Part shown: piece after piece, positions 1 to 7,268 of the stretch
Position numbering within the stretch: position 1 is the stretch's first letter
How the letters are laid out: each line of letters starts with the position of its first letter
Assembly: GCA_014360105.1 (NCBI GenBank)
Contig: JACIYD010000018.1
Coordinates: 1 to 12,052, forward strand
Source: Clostridia bacterium
Lineage (GTDB): Bacteria > Bacillota > DSM-521 > Neomoorellales > SLTJ01
Length of the DNA: 12,052 nt
Reading direction: 5' to 3'
The notes under the pieces: model-generated
What the model was told of the DNA's origin: nothing
What the model saw: only the letters and a program-made list of their open reading frames with translations
The model's database searches: none
Translations under genes and position numbers: made by a program

Positions 1-51
1 ATTAAGGAGATTTTTAACCGCTGCCGCCGGCGGGGAGGGCTGGCACGGTGA
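1..51 (+). CDS. C-terminal end of an upstream gene, probably hdrC (partial)
   Basis: Frame 1 is open from the left edge to a TGA at 49-51 and encodes 16 residues (IKEIFNRCRRRGGLAR). The stop overlaps the GTG start of the next gene in a GTGA arrangement, as expected for translationally coupled subunits of one complex. In heterodisulfide reductase operons the gene just before hdrB is normally hdrC, the small two-[4Fe-4S] subunit. The identification rests on that gene order only, because no iron-sulfur motif lies within the visible tail. The ribosome binding site of hdrB (GGGGAGGG at 32-39) is embedded in it. Confidence 0.5.
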   Translation: MKEIFNRCRRRGGLAR

Positions 52-920
52 AATACGCCTATTATCCCGGGTGTTCCTTGCACGCCACCGGCCTGGAATA
101 CCACCTCTCCACACTGGCCGTGGCCAGGCACCTCGGCCTTGAACTGGAAGAACTTCCGGACTGGAACTGCTGCGGCGCCTCGGCGGCCCATAACACCAAC
201 CGTCTGCTGGCCCTGGCCCTGCCGGCGCGCAATCTTGCCCTGGCCGAGCAGAGGGGCCTGGACATGGCCGTACCCTGCGCCGCCTGCTTTAACCGCTTGC
301 GCGCCGCCGTACACGCCGTGCGTACTTCCGCCCAGGTACGGGAAGAGGTGGCCGACCTCATCCGCATGGATTACCAGGGCCGCCGCGAGGTATACTCCCT
401 GCTCGAACTGATCGCCAACCACGTGGGGGAGGAAAGGATTCGGGAAAAGGTGGTGCGGCCGCTGACCGGCCTCAAGGCGGCCTGCTACTACGGTTGCCTC
501 CTGGTGCGGCCGCCGGAGATCACCGGCTTTGATGACCCGGAAGATCCCCAGAGTATGGATCGCCTTCTCCTGGCCCTGGGGGCGGAAGCCGTGCCGTGGT
601 CCCATAAAACGGAATGCTGCGGGGCGGCCCACAGCACCACGCGGCCCGACCTGGCCTGCCACCTGTTGAACGGCATTTACGCTGGCGCCAGGGCGGCTGG
701 CGCCGCGTGCCTGGTCGTTGCCTGTCCTTTATGCTTTCTTAATCTGGATATGCGTCAGGCCGAGGTGGAAAAGCGCTTTGGCACGGTTTACCGCTTGCCG
801 GTATTTTATTTCACCGAACTGGTGGGCTTCGCCTTGGGTTCTTCCCCCGGGGAATTGGGTTTGCCCAAGCACTTTGTCCGTGCTGAGGCCTTACTGGCGA
901 GTATGGACGCGGCTCGTTGA
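48..920 (+). CDS. hdrB: Heterodisulfide reductase subunit B (HdrB)-like, CCG-domain protein
   Basis: This 290-residue protein has two complete CCG (DUF224) cysteine motifs. The first is C9, C41-C42, C77 and C80, a CX31CCX34CXXC pattern beginning with YYPGC. The second is C150, C190-C191, C226 and C229, a CX39CCX34CXXC pattern beginning with YYGC. In HdrB these motifs bind two non-cubane [4Fe-4S] clusters that form the disulfide-reducing site. The length matches the family. The GTG start lies 8 bases after GGGGAGGG and overlaps the preceding stop. The next gene begins 15 bases after the TGA. In this context the subunit probably reduces a disulfide-type or other thiol-linked acceptor within an HdrABC-Flx complex. 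The acceptor cannot be named: the sequence does not show whether it is DsrC-like, or whether HdrB instead serves a methylene-THF reductase-type complex. Confidence 0.9.
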   Translation: MKYAYYPGCSLHATGLEYHLSTLAVARHLGLELEELPDWNCCGASAAHNTNRLLALALPARNLALAEQRGLDMAVPCAACFNRLRAAVHAVRTSAQVREEVADLIRMDYQGRREVYSLLELIANHVGEERIREKVVRPLTGLKAACYYGCLLVRPPEITGFDDPEDPQSMDRLLLALGAEAVPWSHKTECCGAAHSTTRPDLACHLLNGIYAGARAAGAACLVVACPLCFLNLDMRQAEVEKRFGTVYRLPVFYFTELVGFALGSSPGELGLPKHFVRAEALLASMDAAR

Positions 921-935
921 GGAGGGAGAAGGGCT

Positions 936-2921
936 TTGCGCACGGGGGTTTTCGTTTGCCATTGCGGCAGCAACATCGCGGCCAACGTGGACGTGAAGCA
1001 GGTGGCCGAGGCGGCCCGCCGCCAGCCCGGCGTGGTCTTCGCCACGGATTACCAGTACATGTGCTCGGAGCCCGGGCAAGAGCTGGTCCGCCGGAGCATC
1101 AAGGAGCACCGGCTGGAGCGGGTGGTGGTGGCCGCGTGTACCCCCCGGCTGCACGAGCCGACTTTCCGGAAAACGGTGCAGCGCGCCGGCCTCAACCCCT
1201 ACCTCTGCGAAATGGCCAACTTGAGGGAACAATGCTCCTGGGTACATCCCGGGGATAAAGAAAGGGCGACGCAAAAGGCCATCGATCTCGTCTCCATGGC
1301 GGTGGCCAAGGCGCGGTACGGCCGGCCTTTGCAAGAGTATTACCTTCCGGTAACCAAGAGGGCCCTGGTCATCGGCGCCGGCATTGCCGGGATCCAGGCC
1401 GCCCTGGACATCGCCGAGGGCGGCTATGAAGTGGTGCTTGTCGAGCGTGAGCCGACCATCGGCGGCAAGATGGTAATGCTGGACAAGACCTTTCCCACGC
1501 TCGACTGCTCGGCCTGAATCAGCACGCCCAAAATGGTTGCTGCGGCGCAGCACCCGCAAATCAAAATGATGACCTACAGCGAGGTGGAGGCCGTCGAAGG
1601 CTACGTAGGCAACTTTCGGGTCACCATCCGCAAGAAGGCCCGGGCGGTCAGGGAAGAGCAGTGCACCGGTTGCGGCACCTGTCTGGAGAAATGCCCCACG
1701 AAGGTGCCGAGCGAGTTCGATCAGGGGCTGGGTGAACGTAAAGCCATCTACCTCCCCTTCCCCCAGGCGGTACCCAACGTCCCGGTGATTGACCGGGCTA
1801 ACTGCCGCCACTTCACCAGGAGCAGGGGGAAGTGCCGGGCATGCGCCAACGTCTGCCCCGTCGGGGCCATCGACTACGAACAGGAAGACACCATCGTGCA
1901 GGAGCAGTTCGGTGCCATCGTCGTCGCCACCGGCTACGACCTGGTGGCGTGGGAGAAGCTTTACGGGGAGTACGGTTATGGCCGCCACCCGGACGTTATT
2001 ACGGGGCTCGCCTTCGAGCGCCTGAACAACGCTTCCGGCCCCACCGGCGGGCGCATCGTCCGCCCCTCCGACGGCAAGGAGCCCAAGACGGTAGTGTTTA
2101 TCAAGTGCGTCGGCTCCCGGGACGAGGCCAAGGGCAAGGCCTACTGTTCGCGCGCCTGCTGCATGTATACTGCCAAGCACGCCCACCAGGTGTTGGAGAA
2201 AATACCCGGTGCCCAGGCCATCGTTTTTTACATGGACGTACGCGCCCCGGGCAAGGCCTACGAGGAATTCCACCGGCGCACGGTCCGCGAAGGGGCGCTC
2301 TACGTTCGCGGCCGCGTCTCGCGCATTTATCAGTCGGGTGATAAGCTCATCGTTAAAGGGGAGGATACCCTCCTGGGCCGGCCGGTGCAAGTGTCGGCCG
2401 ATCTGGTGGTACTCGCGACCGCCATGGTGCCCAGCCGGGGCTGGGAGGAACTGGCGAGGATGCTCGGTCTGGCCACCGATCAGAACGGGTTCTTTACCGA
2501 GGCCCATCCCAAACTTCGCCCGGTAGAAACGCATACCGCCGGCGTTTTTCTTGCCGGCGCCTGCCAGGGCCCCAAGGACATTCCCGATAGCGTTGCCCAG
2601 GCCGGGGCGGCGGCGGCCAAGGTCATCACCCTTCTGGGTAAAGACCAACTGGTGGCCGACCCCACTACCGCCGAGGTGGAGCCGGCCTGGTGTTCCGGCT
2701 GCGGCCTCTGCGTGCCCGTCTGCCCTTACAAGGCGATCGCGTTAAAGACGGTGACGGAGCGGGGGCCGGGTGGGATGCGCTCGCGCCAGGTGGCCGAGGT
2801 CAACGCCGGCCTGTGCCAGGGCTGCGGCGCCTGCAGCGTTGCCTGCCGTACCGGGGCGATGCGGCTCAAGGGTTTCAGCGACGAAGAGCTAGTGGCGGAG
2901 GTGGACGTGCTATGCCGCTAG
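936..2921 (+). CDS. hdrA: Heterodisulfide reductase subunit A (HdrA), selenoprotein read through TGA at 1515-1517
   Basis: Frame continuity across the TGA at codon 194 gives one 661-residue protein, the usual HdrA length. Before the TGA are the HdrA N-terminus (VCHCGSNIA at about 7-15) and a FAD-binding GAGIAG motif at 147-152. The TGA falls in [15 protein letters not shown], where homologues have Cys (DCSxCILTPKM type). After it come [4Fe-4S] motifs at C243/246/249/253, C300/303/307 (with C290), C586/589/592/596 and C627/630/633/637, plus the conserved CSRACC segment near 404-409. HdrA carries the bifurcating FAD and passes one electron to ferredoxin and one to HdrB. The start is TTG 936, 8 bases after GGAGGGA at 921-927. 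The last 10 bases overlap mvhD. Selenocysteine at this HdrA position is known in Methanococcales. Conventional callers would report two fragments (936-1517 and 1533-2921). Readthrough is inferred, not shown. Confidence 0.9.
1515..1555 (+). promoter_or_regulatory. UGA(Sec) codon and candidate bacterial SECIS hairpin of hdrA
   Basis: The TGA at 1515-1517 is followed by a hairpin at 1535-1555. The left arm GGTTGCTG (1535-1542) pairs with CAGCACCC (1548-1555), with 7 of 8 pairs formed and one T/C mismatch. The loop is CGGCG (1543-1547). The loop begins 25 bases after the UGA, and G is one of its first two bases, which fits the usual bacterial SECIS rules for SelB binding. It lies inside the coding sequence, as bacterial SECIS elements do. 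No thermodynamic or covariance calculation was run. Confidence 0.7.
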
Positions 2922-3337
2922 AGCCGGCCTGGGAGCCGAAAATCGTGGCCTTTTGTTGCCACTGGTGTGCCTACGCCGGTGCAGATTTAGCCGGGCTGAA
3001 CCGTACGAGTTACCCGCCGAGCGTACGCCTCATCCGCGTTCCCTGCTCTGGCCGCATTAACCCGCAGTTCGTGCTGCGGGCCTTCCAGCAGGGCGCGGAC
3101 GGCGTGCTGGTGGCCGGCTGACATCCCGGCGACTGCCACTATGTTAGTGGCAATTACCACGCCCGGCGCCGGTTCCTGGTGCTGGAGCGGCTCTTGAGTT
3201 ACGTCGGCATCGAGCCCGAGCGTTTCCGCGCTGCCTGGGTTTCCGGCGCGGAAGGGGCGCGCTTTGCCCGGGTCGTTGCGGAATTAACCGAGGCAGTACG
3301 CCGCGTGGGGCCGAGCAGGAAGCTGGGGGATGCGTGA
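2912..3337 (+). CDS. mvhD: MvhD/FlxD-like iron-sulfur subunit, selenoprotein read through TGA at 3119-3121
   Basis: Read through the TGA at codon 70, this gives a 141-residue MvhD-family protein (methyl-viologen-reducing hydrogenase delta subunit; FlxD in NADH-linked clusters). The family signatures are [12 protein letters not shown] (C15, C16, C19), RVPCSGR (C45) and [17 protein letters not shown] (U70, C75). The U sits where homologues have Cys and where the Methanococcus VhuD protein has selenocysteine. The family binds a [2Fe-2S] cluster and hands electrons from the donor module to HdrA. If the TGA were a stop, the protein would end at 69 residues and lose half its conserved Cys block, yet the downstream frame stays fully MvhD-like. 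The start overlaps hdrA by 10 bases. The final TGA shares its A with the next ATG, so the genes are coupled. Readthrough is inferred. Confidence 0.9.
3119..3152 (+). promoter_or_regulatory. UGA(Sec) codon and candidate bacterial SECIS hairpin of mvhD
   Basis: The TGA at 3119-3121 is followed by a perfect 8-bp hairpin: TGCCACTA (3134-3141), loop TGT (3142-3144), TAGTGGCA (3145-3152). The apical loop begins 20 bases after the UGA and contains G at its second position. Both properties match bacterial SECIS elements. A perfect stem this compact directly behind an in-frame UGA within conserved coding sequence is strong support for selenocysteine insertion. Confidence 0.8.
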
Positions 3338-4230
3338 TGCCGGAGAACGAGGTGACGCTCAGGATGCGCCGGCGGGCGAAAGAGCTGTTGGCCGGCGGCG
3401 AGGTGCAGCAGGTGATCGGCTGGGAAAAGGGGACCTTCTGGTACCAGTCGCCGCCGGTTTTTATCAGGCAGCCGGAGGAGGCCGACCGCCTCGTATGGGA
3501 CGATTTCTGCCTGGCCAACCCGGCAATCTACCTGCTGGACGACCGCTACGGGCAGGAGCGCGTCGGCCTTTTCGTCAAGGGTTGTGACGCCAGGGCGGTG
3601 GTGCGCCTTATTCAAGACAGGCAACTGGTCCGGGAGCGGGTATACCTCCTGGGTATTCCCTGCCCGGGTCTTAAAGACCCGGAAGCGGCGCGTACCACCG
3701 GCCGGGAAAGCGCCCAACTTCCCCCGGCCCGCCGATGCCAGCATTGCCTTTACCCCAATCCGGTGCTTTACGACGAACTCCTGGCCCAGACCGTGGCGCC
3801 ACGGCCGCCGCTTGCCCCCAGGGCGGCCGTGAAGGCGCTGGAGGCGAAAGGGGTGGAGGAGCGCTTTCGTTACTGGCGGGAACATTTCCGCCGCTGCCTG
3901 CGCTGCTTTGCTTGCCGCAATGTTTGCCCGGCCTGCAATTGTACCGCCTGCCTTTTCGACCTGGCCCGGCCGACGTGGCTCGCCAAAGAGGTCGACCCGG
4001 CCAACAACTGGTTTTACGGCCTGGTGCGGGCCCTGCACGTCGCCGGCCGCTGCATCGAGTGCGGCGAGTGCGAGCGGGTCTGCCCCGTCGGCCTGCCGCT
4101 GATGGCGTTGAACGAGAAGCTGGCCAAGGACTTGGAGGAACTGTTCGGCTTCAAGGGGGCCGGGTTGGACCTGGAAGGCCTGCCGCCCCTGAGTTTCTGG
4201 CAGCCTGACGACCCGGATCATTTTGCCTGA
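3337..4230 (+). CDS. 4Fe-4S electron-transfer subunit, FlxC-like with F420-hydrogenase-beta-like N-terminus
   Basis: This 297-residue protein has a cysteine-bearing N-terminal half resembling the FrhB/F420-dehydrogenase beta N-terminal region (KGCDARAVVRL near 81-91, C109, C134, C137). Its C-terminal ferredoxin-like domain has a dense first motif at C187/190/193/197/200/202/205 and a second at C239/242/245/249. No membrane segments are evident. It lies between mvhD and another dicluster protein, which matches the FlxBC iron-sulfur relays of HdrABC-FlxABCD clusters, so it probably carries electrons between the flavoprotein and MvhD/HdrA. Which Flx letter applies cannot be settled without alignment. 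ATG 3337 is chosen because it overlaps the mvhD stop (TGATG) behind a purine-rich stretch; GTG 3334 is one codon upstream. The next gene follows after 12 bases. Confidence 0.8.
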   Translation: MPENEVTLRMRRRAKELLAGGEVQQVIGWEKGTFWYQSPPVFIRQPEEADRLVWDDFCLANPAIYLLDDRYGQERVGLFVKGCDARAVVRLIQDRQLVRERVYLLGIPCPGLKDPEAARTTGRESAQLPPARRCQHCLYPNPVLYDELLAQTVAPRPPLAPRAAVKALEAKGVEERFRYWREHFRRCLRCFACRNVCPACNCTACLFDLARPTWLAKEVDPANNWFYGLVRALHVAGRCIECGECERVCPVGLPLMALNEKLAKDLEELFGFKGAGLDLEGLPPLSFWQPDDPDHFA

Positions 4231-4242
4231 GGGGGTGGCGGA

Positions 4243-5253
4243 ATGCCCTGGCTCAAAGACGAGGCGATGCCGGCCTTTCTGGCCGCGCTGCAGTCCCAGG
4301 GCCGCCTCTGGGTGCCGGTAGAGGAGGAATGGGGCAGTTGCTTGGCCGTCTGGGAGGAAAAGAGCCTGCGCCTTACCCCGGGGCCAACGCTTTTAGCGGC
4401 CAAGGGTTTGTTTCTGCCCCAGACGGAAAAGCTTTTTCATTACCGCGTGGAAGCGGAAGGAGCGGTCATCAGCGAGAGCGAGCCTCCCGCCGCTGCGGCA
4501 AGGCAGATTGTCTTCGGCCTGCGGCCGTGTGACGTGGCGGCGGTCGCGGTCATGGACAAGGTCTTCCTTGATGGTGGCTATGTCGATTGTGCCTACCGGG
4601 CGCGGCGGGAAGCGAGCGCCCTCGTGGCGCTGGCCTGCCGCGAGGCGGCGCCCACCTGCTTTTGCCGTGCCTTCGGGCTCGATCCCCTGGCGGCGCCCGG
4701 TGCGGACGTGCTCCTCCTCCCGCTAGAAGGCGGTTATCTCGTGCGGGCGCAAACGGCCAAAGGGGAGGAGCTGTTGGCCCAGGCACAAGGCGTGCTGGCA
4801 CAAGAGCCCGCCTTGGACTGGCCGGCACCACCCGCATTTCTCCTGGAAGTGACGGCCGCCGGGGTGCCGGCGAAACTGGCGGCCATGTTCGATCACCCGC
4901 TCTGGGATAACCTTTACCAGAAATGCCTGGGGTGCGGCATTTGCACTTACCTGTGCCCCACCTGTTACTGCTTTGACGTCCAGAGCGCCGACCGCGGCAC
5001 AGAGGGTTACCGTTACCGCTGCTGGGATTCCTGCATGTTCCCCGAATATACCTTGATGGCGGGCGGCCACAACCCCCGGCCGACGAAAAAGGAGCGGGTG
5101 CGCAACCGCTTCCTGCATAAGCTGTGTTATCTGCCGGAGCGCTTTGGGGTCTTTGGTTGCGTTGGGTGCGGCCGCTGCCTCCTGAAGTGCCCGGTCAACC
5201 TGGATATTGCCGCCGTTTTGAAGAAGGTGCAGGAGGTGGGCACGCATGTCTAA
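4243..5253 (+). CDS. 4Fe-4S dicluster subunit, FlxB / sulfhydrogenase-beta-like
   Basis: This 336-residue protein looks like the iron-sulfur beta subunit of cytoplasmic sulfhydrogenases and of Flx modules. An N-terminal domain contains the family-typical GLRPCDVAAV segment (C96) and further cysteines at 116, 132, 139 and 141. It is followed by two [4Fe-4S] motifs, KCLGCGICTYLCP (C228/231/234/238) and CVGCGRCLLKCP (C306/309/312/316). Such subunits relay electrons between an FAD/NAD(P)H subunit and the rest of the complex. The next gene encodes exactly such a flavoprotein and overlaps this one by 8 bases. The start has a GAGGGGGTGG ribosome binding site just upstream. No hydrogenase catalytic subunit is present, so NAD(P)H rather than H2 is the likely donor. 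Confidence 0.85.
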   Translation: MPWLKDEAMPAFLAALQSQGRLWVPVEEEWGSCLAVWEEKSLRLTPGPTLLAAKGLFLPQTEKLFHYRVEAEGAVISESEPPAAAARQIVFGLRPCDVAAVAVMDKVFLDGGYVDCAYRARREASALVALACREAAPTCFCRAFGLDPLAAPGADVLLLPLEGGYLVRAQTAKGEELLAQAQGVLAQEPALDWPAPPAFLLEVTAAGVPAKLAAMFDHPLWDNLYQKCLGCGICTYLCPTCYCFDVQSADRGTEGYRYRCWDSCMFPEYTLMAGGHNPRPTKKERVRNRFLHKLCYLPERFGVFGCVGCGRCLLKCPVNLDIAAVLKKVQEVGTHV

Positions 5254-6061
5254 CCCCTACGTTCCGGTTATCGCCCGCATCGAGAGAATCATCGAAGAAA
5301 CGCCGGACGTGAAGACCTTTCACCTCGTCACCGCGGCGGGCAAGCCCTTCGCACCGCGGCCGGGGCAGTTAGCCATGCTCTCTCTCTTGCCGGTGGGCGA
5401 GGGCATGTTCTCCGTAAGTGGGCAGGGGGAGGCACACCTCGAGTTCGCCATCAAGAAAGTGGGTCAGCTTACCACCGCCCTGCACGAGGCCGAGGTAGGC
5501 CAGGCGGTGGGGATACGCGGTCCCTATGGTAACGGTTTTCCGGTGGAAGAACTGCAGGGCAAGGACCTTGTCTTTATCGGCGGCGGCATCGGGCTGGCGC
5601 CCTTGCGCTCCCTGATCAATTATTGCCTGGCGCACCGCCCGGACTACGGCGAACTCCTGATCATTTATGGCGCCCGCACCCCGGCCGACTTGGTTTTCAA
5701 GGAGGAGCTCTTCCGGCACTGGCCCCAGGCACCGGGCACGGCCGTGCACGTGACCGTGGACGCGGGCGACGCCGGCTGGCAGGGGCCGGTCGGGCTTGTG
5801 CCCGCGCTGCTCGAGCAGTTGAACCCCCGCCCGCAAGGCAAGGTGGCCATTACCTGCGGTCCGCCGGTGATGATCAAGTTCGTGCTCCAGGCCCTGGAGC
5901 GCATGGGCTACCGCGATGACCAGGTCATTACCACCCTGGAAAGGCGCATGAAGTGCGGCCTTGGCAAGTGCGGCCGCTGCAACCTCGGCAGCAAGTACGT
6001 TTGCCTGGACGGCCCGGTGTTTACCCTCGGCCAATTAAAGGCACTGCCGGCGGAATACTAA
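5246..6061 (+). CDS. flxA: FlxA-like FAD/NAD(P)H-binding electron-transfer protein with C-terminal [2Fe-2S] site
   Basis: This 271-residue protein belongs to the ferredoxin-reductase family shared by sulfhydrogenase gamma, dihydroorotate dehydrogenase electron-transfer subunits and FlxA. The FAD-binding beta-barrel is N-terminal (RPGQLAML at 38-45, GMFSVSG at 53-59). The nucleotide-binding half has GGGIGLAPLRSL at 112-123 and CGPPVM at 204-209. The C-terminus carries a [2Fe-2S]-type motif C237, C242, C245, C253. It is the probable entry point where NAD(P)H is oxidised, or NAD(P)+ reduced when the complex runs backwards. It overlaps the preceding gene by 8 bases (ATGTCTAA) and is the last gene of the operon. 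Cofactor preference, NADH or NADPH, cannot be told by eye. Confidence 0.85.
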   Translation: MSNPYVPVIARIERIIEETPDVKTFHLVTAAGKPFAPRPGQLAMLSLLPVGEGMFSVSGQGEAHLEFAIKKVGQLTTALHEAEVGQAVGIRGPYGNGFPVEELQGKDLVFIGGGIGLAPLRSLINYCLAHRPDYGELLIIYGARTPADLVFKEELFRHWPQAPGTAVHVTVDAGDAGWQGPVGLVPALLEQLNPRPQGKVAITCGPPVMIKFVLQALERMGYRDDQVITTLERRMKCGLGKCGRCNLGSKYVCLDGPVFTLGQLKALPAEY

Positions 6062-6200
6062 AGCCGGCCGGTCGGGCAGCACGTTCGCGTTGCAGGGTGT
6101 GGCATCGACCCCTGCCCACGGAATCCCGCCTGATTGCCTCTCACACCGTCCACCCCCCAGAGCAGAAATTGGAATTTCGCTAACCCAGATCCCGCAGCGC
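6062..6200 (+). other. Intergenic region after the hdr-flx operon
   Basis: I see no convincing gene here. A hairpin at 6092-6115 (GCAGGG paired with CCCTGC around a 12-base loop) lies about 30 bases past the flxA stop. It has no T-run, so it is at best a weak or Rho-assisted termination structure. The stretch from about 6120 on is less GC-rich and leads into the promoter at 6201-6229. Confidence 0.4.
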
Positions 6201-6229
6201 TTGTACGGCCGCCGGCCCTGGGTTATAAT
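6201..6229 (+). promoter_or_regulatory. SigA-type promoter for the PHP phosphoesterase gene
   Basis: TTGTAC (6201-6206), a 17-base spacer and a perfect TATAAT (6224-6229) match the vegetative promoter consensus. Transcription would start near 6236, leaving a leader of about 33 bases before GTG 6269. The open frame extending upstream to 6134 crosses this promoter, which supports the shorter start for the gene. Confidence 0.8.
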
Positions 6230-6268
6230 GGGGACGGTTTATGTGCGGGCGGGAGGGAGTGGTGCAGG

Positions 6269-7039
6269 GTGGTTGCTACGCTTGGAGACTACCATGTGCA
6301 CGCGCTGGGCCATGGGGAGGGCGAGTTCACGCTCGGACGGCTCGAGGAATTCGCCTTGCAGGCACACAAAGCGGGCTTGGCCGAACTCGGGCTGGCCGAA
6401 CACGACGAATTGCTCCACCGGTTTGACGGCGAGGTCTGGGCTTCCGCCTGCCGGGGGAATAGGCCCATATCCCTTCGCCTGGGTCTCGAGGTCAGCTTTC
6501 GGCCGGGACGCCTCCGGGAAATCCGGGCGCTCGCGACGCGCTATCCTTTCGATTACTTGATCGGCTCGGTGCACGACCTCGACGGGTGGCCTTTCGACCA
6601 CCCGGATTACCGCGAGGGCTACCAGGCCTGGGAGATAGACGAGCTCTACCGGGAGTACTTTCGGGTCGTAGCGCAGGCGGCGCAGAGCGGCCTTTTCGAT
6701 GTCATCGGCCACCTGGACCTGGTGAAGGTATTCGGCTACCGCAGCCGGCGCCCGGTGGTGGAACTGGCCGCGGCCGCCCTGCAGGCAATCGCCGACGCCG
6801 GCCTGGCGGTGGAGATTAACACCGCCGGGCTTTTTAAGCCGGCGGCGGAAATCTACCCCGCCGAGGAGCTGTTGCGCGCTTGTTTGGCCCGGGGCATCCC
6901 CATCACTTTCGGTTCCGACGCGCACCGGGCCGCGGAAGTAGGGCGGGAGCTGTGGCGGGCTGCGGCGCTGGCCCGCCGTGTCGGCTACCGCTCCTATGTC
7001 CGCTTCAGGCGCCGCCGGGCGGAATTGGTGCCGCTATAA
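6269..7039 (+). CDS. PHP-domain phosphoesterase, histidinol-phosphatase (HisJ/HisK)-like
   Basis: This 256-residue protein has the metal-binding pattern of the PHP family: GDYHVH (H9, H11), EHDE (H45), GLEVSF (E74), GSVHDLDG (H102), GHLDLVK (H148) and GSDAH (D217, H219). Length and motif order match HisJ-type histidinol-phosphate phosphatases, which perform the penultimate step of histidine synthesis. Other PHP phosphoesterases share the fold, and no his gene is adjacent, so the substrate is uncertain. GTG 6269 is chosen because it sits 8 bases after a GGGAGGGAG ribosome binding site and at the right distance from the TATAAT promoter, and because homology begins there. The frame is open further upstream to 6134, but that part looks non-coding. 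It is probably monocistronic. Confidence 0.8.
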   Translation: MVATLGDYHVHALGHGEGEFTLGRLEEFALQAHKAGLAELGLAEHDELLHRFDGEVWASACRGNRPISLRLGLEVSFRPGRLREIRALATRYPFDYLIGSVHDLDGWPFDHPDYREGYQAWEIDELYREYFRVVAQAAQSGLFDVIGHLDLVKVFGYRSRRPVVELAAAALQAIADAGLAVEINTAGLFKPAAEIYPAEELLRACLARGIPITFGSDAHRAAEVGRELWRAAALARRVGYRSYVRFRRRRAELVPL

Positions 7040-7084
7040 CCGTGTCAAGGTGCCCACGGGCCGGGTTATCCCCAGTTCGCCTCT

Positions 7085-7268
7085 TGCGGTCTTCGGCTTC
7101 CTCGCTGTCATGAGGCTTGCGGGCGATACCGGTGCTCGAGCTTCGAGCTTGAGGCGGGCCCGCAGCCCCTGCGCGCCCTCGATGCCGCCGTGACCAGCTC
7201 GGCTTGCTTGGCCATCCCTGGCCTTCGGGTTGTCGCTTGCGCGAAAAGCCGGCTCGCCGAAGACCGCA
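7085..7268. other. Strongly self-complementary intergenic element (candidate structured RNA or small repeat element)
   Basis: The 337-base gap 7040-7376 holds no convincing gene but much structure. A perfect 13-bp inverted repeat, TGCGGTCTTCGGC at 7085-7097 and GCCGAAGACCGCA at 7256-7268, encloses about 158 bases. Inside are TGCGGGC (7118-7124) with GCCCGCA (7158-7164), a perfect 6-bp hairpin GCTCGA/TCGAGC around a GCT loop (7134-7148), and a 5-bp hairpin GGCCA/TGGCC with loop TCCC (7210-7223). The pieces nest into a closed multibranch fold. Strand is undetermined. It could be a conserved non-coding RNA, a MITE-like repeat, or GC-rich chance pairing, although a perfect 13-mer at that distance is not expected by chance. 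Short minus-strand frames here (about 7005-7285) show no family I recognise. The remainder to 7376 has only the leader of the next gene. Confidence 0.45.

Noticed and set aside
1515..1535. hdrA as a pseudogene or two separate genes split by a nonsense mutation
   Set aside because: The TGA replaces a conserved Cys exactly, the frame is intact on both sides, and a SECIS-like hairpin follows. There is no ribosome binding site before ATG 1533.
891..2648. A 585-residue open frame on the minus strand opposite hdrA
   Set aside because: It mirrors the codon structure of hdrA, has no recognisable domain or start signal, and hdrA with its iron-sulfur and FAD motifs fully explains the region. Long antisense frames are common in GC-rich genes.
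3119..3337. mvhD truncated at residue 69 with non-coding DNA to 3337
   Set aside because: The 3122-3337 stretch encodes a perfect MvhD C-terminal half and its stop overlaps the next start, so it is coding and read through.
3199..4221. A 340-residue minus-strand open frame opposite the FlxC-like gene
   Set aside because: Shadow of a cysteine-motif-rich plus-strand gene; no domain recognised.
6134..6268. Upstream extension of the PHP phosphoesterase to an ATG at 6134
   Set aside because: It would run through a near-perfect SigA promoter, shows no family similarity, and a better start with a ribosome binding site is at 6269.
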